Assembly: GCA_024516035.1 (NCBI GenBank)
Contig: CM044966.1
Span: 3,918,311 to 3,982,310, forward strand
Origin: Bactericera cockerelli
Taxonomy: Eukaryota > Arthropoda > Insecta > Hemiptera > Triozidae
Length of the DNA stretch: 64,000 bases
Direction of reading: 5' to 3'
Numbering within the stretch: position 1 is the stretch's first letter; the number at the start of each line of letters is the position of its first letter. The notes under the pieces are model-generated. The model saw only the letters and a program-made list of their open reading frames with translations, had not been told where the DNA came from and did not search any database. Shown here piece by piece: positions 19,870-29,649 of this stretch. The translations under genes were made by a program, and so were the position numbers.

Positions 19870-19935
19870 TGTTCTACATTTATTAATATTGTCAATTTTA
19901 TATTTAGTTTTTACCATTATTTGTCTGTATATATG

Positions 19936-20580
19936 TTCTACCTACTAATAAAGAGTTTCTAAATAAATAAATGTCACCACTAGTCTCGTTAGTCGTTACA
20001 CTCACAAGTAACTACTCATATTTCCTCACGAGGTATGAGTGGAAGTGAGCCAGGCACGGGTATAGAAGGAAAATGGCGTAGTGCGTGCATTGAGCTAGTA
20101 TTAATAATGGTTGGGGATTTATTAAAACATTTCAGTTATAATAAAATACTTTAGAATTAGAAAATATAATGATGAAAAAAATATCTCTGAAAAAAGTAAT
20201 GAATTATGAATATTTAAATTCATGAATGCTATTTTAAATATAGGGTATTATTAAAACACCATTGAGTGAGGATGAACAAGAGGTTAGGTAGAGAAAGGAG
20301 AGAAAAAAATTATTTTTGGGAAAAATGAGAGAAGGAAAATGCTAAGAAGAAGAGAGACAGATAATGTATTTCCAAAGAGAAAACATGTAGAAAGACAAAT
20401 ACTAAAAAATAAAGAGAATTAATGTAGAGAAAAAGAGAGATAGTGAACGAGGAGAAGGTAGATGAATAAAATGTAGAGAGAAACTAAGAACATGCAAGGA
20501 GATCGAGAGAAATTTATAGAGATGGATGAAGTGGAGGGTGATTCTTCTACTCTTAAATAAATCTCTTTTTTCTCTCAAAC
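19936..20580. other. No gene; SINE-E fragment then AT/GA-rich DNA
   Basis: 19985-20060 carries AAGTAACTACTCAT and TTTCCTCACGAGGTATGAG, a piece of the SINE-E body. The rest is AT-rich with scattered GAGA tracts. Confidence 0.5.
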
Positions 20581-20589
20581 GGTGTTGAC

Positions 20590-20800
20590 TTTTTTTTAAG
20601 TAATCTCAAGGCAGCCTGAAGGTGAAGGTCCTCATCGCGCTTTATTTGTTTTTCAAGTAGTTCTTGATTAATACTATTCTCCATTTCTTCTTTGGTCTTC
20701 CTCTTTGTCATTTGACCTATCTCAACTTTGTTACTAATTTAGTTTTCAAATCTTTTCCCAACATGCCCCTACCACTGTAATCTCTTATTGAATATCCTCT
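20590..20800 (-). pseudogene. Possible LINE ORF2 relic
   Basis: The minus strand encodes NKRLQW, a stop, then GHVGK, reminiscent of the RLRWxGHV block near the end of many LINE reverse transcriptases. After a frame change it reads MTKRKTKEEMENSINQELL and KQIKRDEDLHLQAALRLLKK. Frames are broken. The assignment is tentative. Confidence 0.3.
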
Positions 20801-20968
20801 GTCCAACACTTACATTTTGTGTTTCAGGATATACATGTAGAGCATAGAAATCTTTTATATTTTCAGTAATCACAATATCACATTCATTAACTGAAGACTA
20901 AGAACCGATCCTTGATGACGACCAAGTTTGACACTTCTGATGTTTGTTCTTACATCGTGATTAATATA

Positions 20969-21600
20969 CAGGGTCCGCCGAAAAAAAAGAGCCACTCGAA
21001 ATATCTAGAAAACGGATTAAAATTCGCTAAAACATGTGTACCATTATATTTATCGAGGGGAAACCTTTTCTACTATAGGTTTTGATTTTTTATCATTACC
21101 AGGGTGGGTCAACTTTTGACTCTGAAACGGAACCACCCTATTTCTGTTACATTTCTGAAAAGTAGTTGACATAATAAGTATTTTAAGACAAGTTTGAGAT
21201 TTTTAACCAAAACAGGGCCGTAGATATCGTACATTACATTTTACAAGGTTCAGTTATTTTTGTTAGAAAAAAGTTGATTGGTAAACACATGTCTAACTAT
21301 TTGAAAGAATTATAATATGTTCATGCCTTTTTGATACCATTAGTTTTACTAGGGGAGCTGTCAAGGGGTTATTTTTCTTTCACTTTTGTAAAAACTATTC
21401 TATTTTTTAATATAATCTATGCTAAATAACTACACTGAGTGTTGTTGTTGATTCCAGATTTCCACATTACTTTAAATAAATCCAGCCCTGTCTTAATTTT
21501 AAATTGAACAACATAAATAATTGCATTATTTTAACACAAATAATAACTTTCATTGTCTACTACTTTTCGGAAGTGTAGGTATTACAATTAATAGGGTTCT
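20969..21600. mobile_element. Decayed element with TACAGGGT end
   Basis: It starts TACAGGGTCCGCCGAAAAAA and contains AAAAGTAGTTGACATAATAA (21159), whose diverged inverted copy lies at about 21550-21580. It looks like a worn foldback of the same TA|CAG class, with no clear right end. Confidence 0.4.
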
Positions 21601-21655
21601 ATTTAAGATTCCTCTTTAGATGTTAGTATATCTCTCGAATGTAAAAGTGTTGTTG

Positions 21656-21918
21656 AGCCAGCGTCGATGGCATGTTGAATACACCGGTTCCCTTCAGAAC
21701 ACCGAAGTTAAGCGACATCCAGCGAGGTTAAGACTTGGATGGGTGACCATTCAAATTCTAATTCTCGTGACGCTGGCTTTTCCCGGCCCCACTCAGGCTG
21801 GGTGAGGTCAATGTGAGTAGCAGGTTTGTGAGTTTCCTGCGAATGGAGGGTAAAACCCCCGTCGTGATATGACCATGGCAGTTGAAAGCGACGTTAAACC
21901 CCACTTAAAAAAAAAAAA
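21656..21918 (+). mobile_element. 5S-rRNA-derived SINE, best copy
   Basis: GCGTCGATGGCATGTTGAAT, ACACCGAAGTTAAGCGACAT, AGGTTAAGACTTGGATGGGT and GACC match arthropod 5S rRNA in order and spacing, including the A-box, intermediate-element and C-box regions that form the internal Pol III promoter. The 5S part ends GACGCTGGCTT and is followed by the family tail (GGCCCCACTCAGGCTGGGTG ... GCGAATGGAGGGTAA ... CCCCCGTCGTGATATGACC ... GACGTTAAACCCC) and an A12 run. It is a retroposed SINE of the SINE3 type, not a 5S gene, because of the tail and the degraded 5S 3' half. Confidence 0.88.
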
Positions 21919-22065
21919 GTGTTGTTTGTAAAATGTAAATCCTTCACAAAAATATTTGATACAGTACATACAGAATAAGAAGAAAGGCGAGAAAGAGATG
22001 CAGAGAACGAGGAAGAAATAAAGACATAATAATAACCATGATATCACCTGATGTATGCTGCCCAT

Positions 22066-22440
22066 CTAGAACTATTAGGTCCCATTATTCCAGCAGTAAG
22101 CCCAAGACGTATTATTATGTGGTAAAAATCCCAAATGGGAGGATAACTTGTCATGTCCCGGCTGGGTTTCGAACCCGCGACCTCTGGTATCTCTGGATTC
22201 ACAGAGTGCCGCCTTTATTATTATTATTATTATATAATTCTTTATTAGATACAAAAGGACATTATGTACATATAAATAATAATTTTAACAGTGAAAAATC
22301 AAAAAAACAATATATACAATAAAAATGAAAAAGAATAGAAAATATTTGAAAACATAAATGTCCTAACTAAAGGGCGGGGTTATTGCCTATGGCAATCTCT
22401 TCCACCCAACCCTTTACTTTACTGAGCTACCGGGACAGAC
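22066..22440 (-). mobile_element. SINE-A copy split by a LINE-A 3' end
   Basis: The body and B box (GGGTTTCGAACCCGC in plus orientation) run to 22215. The A box (ACTGAGCTACCGGGACAG) resumes at 22424. The interruption, 22216-22418, is a complete LINE-A end. Confidence 0.85.
22216..22418 (-). mobile_element. LINE-A 3' end (about 200 bp), clean insertion
   Basis: In plus orientation: (TTA)n, TTCTTTATTAGATAC (minus strand AATAAAG), an A/T-rich middle, TCCTAACTAAAGGGCGGGG, hairpin ATTGCC-TAT-GGCAAT, CTCTTCCACCCAACCC. Because it interrupts SINE-A, both its borders are visible. CTTTA is a possible target duplication. Read on the minus strand it is a 5'-truncated retroposon with a polyadenylation signal and a TAA-repeat tail. 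Confidence 0.8.
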
Positions 22441-22988
22441 ATGGGAGGACAAAGGGAAAATTCATCAAATGAATATTAGATAAACTGTTCTGCATAGCAC
22501 GAATTCAGCACAAAAGCATCTCTTTGCATAATTTATTACTAAATAACTGATATCACATGATGAATAAATGATCTACCCTAACAATACATAGAGATTTTGA
22601 AAGAGAGGGGGATATATAAAAAGAGAAAGGAAAAGTGATGGAAACATATAAATTTTATAATACAAATATGGTTTTCTTGTACGGATGGGTCCAACACATG
22701 CTAACGCACTTAGGACCTTACTGAAACTTTGTGATTAAATGAGAAGAAGATGATTATAATTATGTAAATAAATATATTTCAAGTATTTGTTGAAAAAAAA
22801 GGGCATGAGAAACAGAAGAATGAGTAGAGAGAAAGAGAAAGAAAGAGACAATATATAAGAGATGGAGATAGATTGATTAACAATCATTATTAAAAATTGT
22901 TTTATTGATTTTTTTACACCATAATTCCCCTAAGCTAAGAGTTAATTAGAATTAGTAAATATTAACTTAAAAAAAAAAAAATATAATG
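22441..22988. other. No gene; short dispersed repeat at about 22670-22790
   Basis: TTCTTGTACGGATGGGTCCA, ACACATGCTAACGCACT and ATAAATATATTTCAAGTATT recur in diverged form at 34375-34485 in intron 1 of the carboxypeptidase-like gene. The rest is AT-rich. Confidence 0.5.
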
Positions 22989-23195
22989 TTAACTAGAGAG
23001 AGCGAAAGGAAAAATCAAAGAGAAAATTAGAGAGAGGGAGACAAGAGAAAGAGCAGCGAGAAATAAGTGGAGTGAGAAAGAACGAATATATGGATGGAAA
23101 TAGAGAGAAAGGGAATGAAAAAGACGGAGATAGAGGAGATATGAGATAGAGGAGAAATAAATAAAAAAAAGAGAGAGAGAGCGAGACAGAGAGGT

Positions 23196-23256
<61 letters not shown>

Positions 23257-23364
23257 AAATATAGATGGAAATAAGGAGAAAGGGAGACGAACATAGAGAA
23301 AAGGGAGATATGAGACAGAGGAGAAATAAATAGAAATAGAGAGTAGGGGAGAGAGAGAGGGAGG

Positions 23365-23401
<37 letters not shown>

Positions 23402-23462
23402 AATAAATAGAAATAGAGAGAAAGAGAGAGAGAGAGAGAGATAGAGAGAGAGAGGTAGAGAG

Positions 23463-23509
<47 letters not shown>

Positions 23510-23513
23510 AAAC
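22989..23513. repeat. GA-rich microsatellite tract
   Basis: Long GA runs with GAAATAAATAGAAATAGAGA sub-repeats of about 100 bp. The apparent Ser-Leu ORFs on the minus strand are translations of CT repeats. Confidence 0.95.
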
Positions 23514-23514
23514 A

Positions 23515-25175
23515 TACAGGGTGTCCCACCAAACTTGGACACCTCAAATTACTTGGCCCCTGAAAGAGTTTTTGAAAAATAAAAAAATCTAGGGTACATG
23601 TGCTAATTATGCGGTTTCAGTTATGAAATCTTTTTTATACAGGGTGGTTCAAAAGTCAGAAATTGAGGTGTCAACTTTCGATTTTTAAATGGATCGACCT
23701 GAATTTTATTTGATAATTTTACTTCTAAATGATTCCTGAGTACTTTTTTAAACAAAATTATTACATACAGGGTGGTTTTTTTTCGACCAATTTTTTTTCT
23801 AAATCTTGAATAACTCAAGTTCGGTTAAATTTTTTCGATAACAAGAATAGAATGTGTTTGTATAATGAATACACGCACTTTCAATTGGCATCAAAAAATT
23901 TTATACAGGGTGGTTCACAAGTAAAATAATGACTTGATTTTTTTTAAAACCGAGTTTTTTTAATTTTTTATTTAAGATTAATAATTTTCGTCTAATTTTA
24001 AACATTTTTCGTTAGTCATATCGAAAAACAAAACTAAAGTGTTGTACAGGGTGAGACATATTTTTTTTGTAACACCCTGTATATGGGCAGTCAAAGAGAC
24101 GCAAAATTAAATGTAAAGACTAAATATGCAAGAAAAACTTTGATTTTTAATTAAACTAAAAAGTTATGGTGTTTTAACTAATATTGTCGCATGGACCACC
24201 CTGTAGATATTTTCTTAAACTATCATGTAGGTACTCTAAGTTGTATAAAATTCAACGAACACTTTGAATCATGTCGGAAAAACAAGTAAAAAACACGAAT
24301 TTGAAGCCATTTTCAATTTGGTGTCCACACTGAATGATTTTAAAACTTGAAATAAAAAGTAGGTAGGTGTAGACACAAAATTGAGCAAGGCTTTTTGAAT
24401 TCATTTTTTTTTCTTTCAGATTTGGACTCCTCGTTGAATTTTAGACAGTTTGGACTACGCATATGATGGTATAAGAAAATATCTACACGGCGGTCCATGC
24501 GACAATATTAGTTAAAACACCATAACTTTTTAGTTTAATTAAAAATCAAAGTTTTTCTTGCAGATTCAGTCTTTATATTTAATTTTGCGTCTCTTTGACT
24601 GCCCATATACAGGGTGTTACAAAAAAATTATGTCTCACCCTGTACAACACTTTAGTTTTGTTTTTCGATATGACTAACGAAAAATGTGTAAAATTAGATG
24701 AGAATTATTCATCCTAAATAAAAAATTGAAAAAAACTCGGTTTTAAAAAAAATCAAGTCATTATTTCACTTGTGAACCACCCTGTATAAAAAAAATTTGA
24801 TGCCAATTGAAAGTGCGTGTATTCATTACACAGACACATTCTATTCTTGTTATCGAAAAAATTAACCGAACATGAGTTATTCAAGATTTAGAAAAAAAAT
24901 TGGTCGAAAAAAAACCACCCTGTATGTAATATTTTTGTTTAAAAAAGTACTCAGGGATTATTTAGAAGTAAAATTATCAAATAAAATTCAGGTCGATCAA
25001 TTTAAAAATCGAAAGTTGACACCTCAATTTCTGACTTTTGAACCACCCTGTATAAAAAAAAATTCATAACTGAAACCGCATAATTAACACATGTACCCTA
25101 GATTTTTTTATTTTTCAAAAACTCTTTCAGGGGCCGAGTAATTTGAGGTGTCCAAGTTTGGTGGGACACCCTGTA
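23515..25175. mobile_element. Foldback element 3 (about 700-bp arms)
   Basis: Ends TACAGGGTGTCCCACCAAAC and GTTTGGTGGGACACCCTGTA. The arms (23515-24215 and 24470-25175) are near-perfect inverted copies around a loop of about 250 bp. Inside each arm the end motif recurs every 35-150 bp: in the left arm ACAGGGTGGTTCAAAAG (23639), ACAGGGTGGTTTTTTT (23767), ACAGGGTGGTTCACAAG (23905), ACAGGGTGAGACA (24047), CACCCTGTATATGGGC (24074) and CACCCTGTAGATATT (24199). It is a sibling of 39331-40987. No transposase is seen. Confidence 0.92.
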
Positions 25176-25319
25176 TAGAATAGAGAGGAGCGAGAAAGAG
25201 AGGTAGAACGAGACAGAGAGGGAGGTAGAGAGAGAGAGGGAGGTAAGAGAGAGAGGGAGGTAGAGAGAGAGGGAGAGAGAGAGAGAGAGAGAGATGTAGA
25301 GAGAGAGAGAACGAACATA
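25176..25319. repeat. GA-rich tract
   Basis: GA microsatellite, abutting foldback 3. Confidence 0.85.
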
Positions 25320-25445
25320 AAGGAAGAGAATGCCGTTGGCATTAGCATCGCCCTTGATCAAGTTTTGTTTTGTTAATTTTAATTTCTATGTTTGTATAAT
25401 ATTCTATGTTATTTGTAAATAAAACTTGATCAAATATGTTTAATA
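25320..25445 (+). mobile_element. LINE-B 3' end, complete
   Basis: GGAAGAG, hairpin AATGCC-GTT-GGCATT, AGCATCGCCCTTGATCAAG, T-rich middle, then AAATAAAACTTGATCAAAT. AATAAA is the likely polyadenylation signal, and CTTGATCAA occurs at both ends of the AT-rich middle. It parallels LINE-A base for base around the hairpin. Confidence 0.75.
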
Positions 25446-25860
25446 ACATATAGATGGAAATAGAAAGAAAGGGAATGAAACAGACAGAGGGAGAGAAAAG
25501 GGAGATATGAGATAGAGGAGAAATAAATAGAAAAAGAGAGAGAGCGAGAGAGGTAGAGAGAGAGAAAGAGAGAAATCATATAAAATAACAAAGAGATGAA
25601 AATAGAGAAAAGAAGAATGAAAGAGAAGTGTAAAGAGAAAACTATCAAAACAGAGACAAGAAGATTGAAGAGAGCAAGGGAGAAGATGAATTTAGTGAAG
25701 GGATACAGGACAATGTATGTAGAGAGAAAGGGAGGGATATTACCAGTGAAAATCAACATGCAAAATTGGAATAATGTTTTAATTCCCTTAATTAAAATTT
25801 ATGTTTCGTAAATTAGATGGAAAAGAGAGAGAGAGGGACGGAGAGAGATGTAGAGGAAGA

Positions 25861-25902
<42 letters not shown>

Positions 25903-25965
25903 GAGAGAAAGAGAGGAAGAGAGAGAGAGGAAGAGAGAGAGAGAGGGAGGAAGAGGTGGGATAAT
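25446..25965. repeat. GA-rich tract with AT-rich interruption
   Basis: GA runs at 25525-25575 and 25820-25950 around AT-rich DNA. No gene. Confidence 0.85.
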
Positions 25966-26085
25966 ATATTTTCAATAATTTATTAATAAGAGACAGGGGG
26001 GGGGGGATAGACTGGCCTGTCCGAGGGACTAAATTGTCCCCACTCATTTTCTCTCTCCTTTTATTGATCTCTCTCTCTCTCTCTC

Positions 26086-26565
26086 TCAGCGTCGACGGCA
26101 CGTAGCATACACGAGTTCTCATTCAGTCTCTGAAATTTCTCATTCAGTCTCTGAAATTTCTCATTCAGTCTCTGAAATTTCTCATTCTGTCTTTGAAATT
26201 TCTCATTCAGTCTCTGAAATTTCTCATTCAGTCTCTGAAATTTCTCATTCAGTCTCGGAAATGTCTCATTCTGTTTCTGAAATTTCTCATTCAGTCTCTG
26301 AAATTTCTCATTCTGTCTTTGAAATTTCTCATTCAGTCTCTGAAATTTCTCATTCAGTCTCTGTAATTTCTCATTCTGTCTCTGAATTTTCTCATTCAGT
26401 TCTGAAATTTCTCAATCAGTCTCAGAAATTTCTCATACAGTTTCTGAAATTTCTCATTCTCTCTCTGGGCTGAATGTTGATTAACATGGACGGGTGACCA
26501 TTTAATTTCAAACGCTCGTGTTGCTGGCTTTCTGGCCCCACCTAGGCTAGGTGAGGTATATGTAG
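26086..26565 (+). mobile_element. 5S-derived SINE with a minisatellite grown inside it
   Basis: The left remnant CAGCGTCGACGGCACGTAGC, then ATACACGAGTTCTC, is the 5S start. The right remnant TTGATTAACATGGACGGGTG, ACC, then GTTGCTGGCTTTCTGGCCCC and ACCTAGGCTAGGTGAGG, is the 5S end plus SINE tail. The middle is the 21-bp array described separately. Confidence 0.75.
26115..26467. repeat. 21-bp minisatellite (about 16-17 copies) derived from 5S sequence
   Basis: The unit is CATTCAGTCTCTGAAATTTCT. Its register TTCTCATTCAGTCTCTGAAA lines up with the 5S internal sequence TTCTCGTCCGATCACCGAAG that should stand at this point of the SINE. Because 21 is a multiple of 3 a short reading frame stays open, but it is not a gene. 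Confidence 0.9.
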
Positions 26566-26589
26566 CGTGTATATGTATAGGTATTATAT

Positions 26590-27490
26590 TGTAAGTGTGT
26601 TTAGGGGTTCAGCAAAGCTTCTGACTTATCTTAAAGAAGTAATAATCACGACTACATCCTGTATAGAGATCAGCACGGCTGCTGACTTATCTTAAAGGAG
26701 TAAGAGTCACGACTACACCCTGTATAGAGATCAGTAGGGCTGTTGACTTATCTAAAAGAAGTGATTGTCACGGGTACACTCGAATGAAAATCAGCACGGC
26801 TGCTGACTTATTTGAAAGGAGTGATTGTCACGAGTACAGCTTTTATAAAAATCAGCACGGCTGTTGACTTATCTTAGGGGAGTAATTATCACGAGTACAT
26901 CCTGTATAGAGGGATGCTGACTTATCTTAAAGGAGTGATAATCATGTGTACGCCCCGTACAGGGATCAACAGGGCTACTGACTTATCTTCAAGGAGTGAT
27001 TTAAATTACTACACCCTGTATAGAGATCAGCAAGGCTGCTGACTTATCTAACAGGAGTGAAAATTACGATAACACCCTGTATGATGATCAGATGGGCTGC
27101 TGACTTATCTTCAATAAGTATTTATCACTAGTACACCCGGTAAAGAGATCAGCAAGGCTGCTGACTTATCTTCAAGGAATGCTTTTCACGACTACACCCT
27201 GTATAGAGATCAGCAAGGCTGCTGACTTATCTAAAAGGAGTGAAAATCACGATAACACGCTGTATCAAGATCATATGGGCTGCTGACTTATCTTAAAGGA
27301 GTAATTATCATGAATTGACCCGGTATAGAGATCAGCAAGGCTGCTGACTTATCTAAAAGGAGTGATAATCACCTTGTATGAACATCAGATGGGCTGCTGA
27401 TTTATCTTAAAGGAGTAATTATCACGAGTACATCCTGTATAGAAGGATGCAGACTTATCTTGAAGGAGTGATAATCACAAGTACGCAATT
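26590..27490. repeat. About 59-bp minisatellite, about 15 copies, with CACCCTGTAT in each unit
   Basis: The unit reads roughly AGATCAGCAAGGCTGCTGAC, TTATCTTAAAGGAGTGAT, then AATCACGAGTACACCCTGTAT. Copies are diverged (some carry ATGGGCTGCTGAC) and two are shortened. The shared ACACCCTGTAT is the same motif as the foldback ends. Confidence 0.9.
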
Positions 27491-27529
27491 AAGCTGACGC
27501 ACTCAGACGTGTCCTATCTCTATCAGCAA

Positions 27530-27840
27530 TCATTTCTCGCTGACTCACTCTCCCTCTCTCTATTTTTATATTTTACCCCTTTAGATATTCTTTTCTCCAT
27601 CATTCTTCCCCATTTTTTTTCTTTCCTCTTTCTCTTGTTCTTTTTTTCTTTTTTTTTTCTCCCTTCTACTCCTTGTCTTTCACTTTCAAATTATCCCTTT
27701 TTCTCTCTGTATCTTTCTACCTCTCTCTTTCTCCCGCTCTCTCTCTCTCCTCCTCTCTCCCTTTCACCCTCTCCCTTCTTTTCTCCTTCTCTCTCTATTT
27801 CTCTCTTCCTCCCTCCCTCTCTTTCCTTCTCCCTCAATGC
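27530..27840. repeat. CT-rich tract
   Basis: Pyrimidine-rich low complexity on the plus strand. Reading frames here are Ser/Leu/Phe runs. Confidence 0.9.
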
Positions 27841-28230
27841 CATATTTATCTTATGTCTACTCCTGCTCTCTGCTGGTATAAAATATGAATGTCACAAATT
27901 CCCTGGTGGGACAAATTACACTCATCTCTGGCATACGTTTTTCTCCCTCGAAAAGGGGGAAAAACATTGAGTCCACATGGAATAGGGAAAAAAAGAATGG
28001 CACCCGTGGGATTTTTTCCTATTGGAAAGGGGAAAAAAGATTTGACTGGAATTTTCGAAGTGGAATTTCCCCCCGTCTCCCCTGATTAAAGGTTGGTCCA
28101 CATATCTATAGCGTGCAGGAAACAATTACCTGAATTTTATGATAAAAAAGACCTTCCTTCAACAAAAAAAAGACCGCCTGGTTTTTACCTTTCACTAAAG
28201 AGTGTTATTATTTTTTGGAATTTATAAACA
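27841..28230. other. No gene; G-run and A-run imperfect palindromes, SINE-C tail scrap
   Basis: TTTTTCTCCCTCGAAAAGGG at 27938 followed by GGAAAAA, and TTTTTTCCTATTGGAAAGGG at 28011 followed by GAAAAAA, are two local hairpins of similar design. 28165-28215 matches the SINE-C tail (TTTTTACCTTTCACTAAAGA). Otherwise unexplained. Confidence 0.4.
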
Positions 28231-28239
28231 ATTAGATAT

Positions 28240-28365
28240 AGCTTTGTTTACAATTTTTTTTTATATACAATGAACATAATAATAAGTTATGAAATAAATA
28301 TAAACAGAGCCTGATCAAGGGTGGTGTAATGCCTTCGGCATTTTCTTCCAAATTGAATATTTGCC
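28240..28365 (-). mobile_element. LINE-B 3' end with UUCG-type hairpin
   Basis: In plus orientation: AAATAAATATAAACAGAGCC, TGATCAAGGGTGGTGT, hairpin AATGCC-TTC-GGCATT, TTCTTCCA. The stem is as in other LINE-B copies. As RNA the C(TTCG)G core would be a stable UUCG tetraloop if read in the plus sense. Confidence 0.65.
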
Positions 28366-28559
28366 ATTAGAATTTGCCCTACAATTAGTGTGGTCATGTT
28401 ATACACACATACTGAACACTGCACTCCATATTATGTACAAAAGACTTCTCATATATGTCTTGCGAGATATGAGTACACCCTGTAGCCTGCAGTTAAATAA
28501 ATAAAATCCAATAGCCAGTATATTATTATTTAGAGGATAGGTTTATCATCTCCATATTA

Positions 28560-28923
28560 ACTCTCACTATCTCTCTCTGTTTCTCTCTCTCTCTTTCTTT
28601 CTCTCTCTCTTTCTTTTCTCTCTCTCTCTCTCTCTCACTCTCTCTCTCTCACTCTCTCTCTCTCACTCTCTCTCCCTCTCTTTCTCACTGACACATACCA
28701 GTCTGAGTGAGAAGAAGTAAATGGTTGTAGAAGATTGATATAAAGGAGAGAGAGAGAGAACAAGAGAAAGATAAAGAGAAAGAAAGAAAGAAAGAGAAAG
28801 AGTGCAGAGTAGAGAGAATGTAGGGAAGAGACAGTAAGACGAAGAGAGAGAGAGAGAAAGAGAGTGAGTGAGAGAAACATAAAGAGAAAGAGAAAGAGGA
28901 AGAAAGAGTGAGAGAGATAGAGA

Positions 28924-28963
<40 letters not shown>

Positions 28964-28985
28964 AATTGCAAAACGGATTCTTTCA
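28560..28985. repeat. CT tract followed by GA tract
   Basis: CT repeats 28565-28690 and GA repeats 28745-28965 face each other across about 50 bp and could pair as a long imperfect inverted repeat. Confidence 0.9.
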
Positions 28986-29049
28986 CTTTTTAATCTGGGT
29001 CAGCAAGTAATCTTTCCATCTTTATTCCCTTCATAGCTCCTATCTCTGT

Positions 29050-29190
29050 GTGTCTCTCTCTCTCTTTCTATTTCTTTCTCTCTTCCTCCCACCCTGTCTC
29101 TCTCTCTCTCTCTCTCTCTTTCTTTCTCTCTCTTTCTTTCTCTCTCTTTCAGTCTCTTTTTCTCTTTCTCTCTCTTTTTTTTTCTACAGA
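29050..29190. repeat. CT-rich tract
   Basis: CT microsatellite with TTTCTTTCTC sub-repeats. Confidence 0.9.
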
Positions 29191-29339
29191 AGTTTTAAAA
29201 ACTCAATACATCTTTCCCTCATTGTGAACAGAGCAACACCAGGGAACTTGATCATAGATCCGCTCCAGGTGTAACACCCTCTCGGGGATGGTTCTCACAC
29301 CCTCGAGAGGAGATACCTGAGAGAAATAATAATAATAAT

Positions 29340-29500
29340 AATACTCGTTAGTTGAAGGTGAATACCAGGCTCAAAACATTTTCTACCACCTAACCCTCAG
29401 AGTCATATTATTATTTGGTCACAAGCTCAAATAATCGAGGAAAAATCCAAGCATTAGGTGGTATCCGAACCACGGATCCTTGCGCTAGAATATTACCATT
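29340..29500 (-). mobile_element. SINE-C copy, minus strand
   Basis: TTTTCTACCACCTAACCCTC, TTTGGTCACAAGCTCAAATA and AATCCAAGCATTAGGTGG, then GATCCTTGCGCTAG: the reverse complement of the SINE-C tail, body and decayed B-box region. Confidence 0.65.
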
Positions 29501-29649
29501 ATTATATATATATAAACATCTTATGTAAATACAAATAAATAAAAATATAAAAAAAACATGTATACAACTACACACACAAAAACGAATTACTTTATAAGTT
29601 ATAACTAAAACAAAACACAAATCCAAAATAACTGAAATTCAAGCATTAC

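Noticed and set aside
21656..21780. Functional 5S rRNA gene
   Set aside because: The 3' third is degraded, a shared SINE tail follows, and no T-run terminator directly follows the 5S part.
22989..23547. Long Ser/Leu-rich frames here and at 25098, 27509, 28635, 42849 and 54148
   Set aside because: All are CT/GA microsatellites read as protein.
24872..25069. Conserved frame MSYSRFRKKIGRKKTTLYVI..., repeated at 23621 and 40609
   Set aside because: Repeated only because it lies in the inverted arms of foldback 3/4. There are no domain features, and it overlaps element-end motifs.
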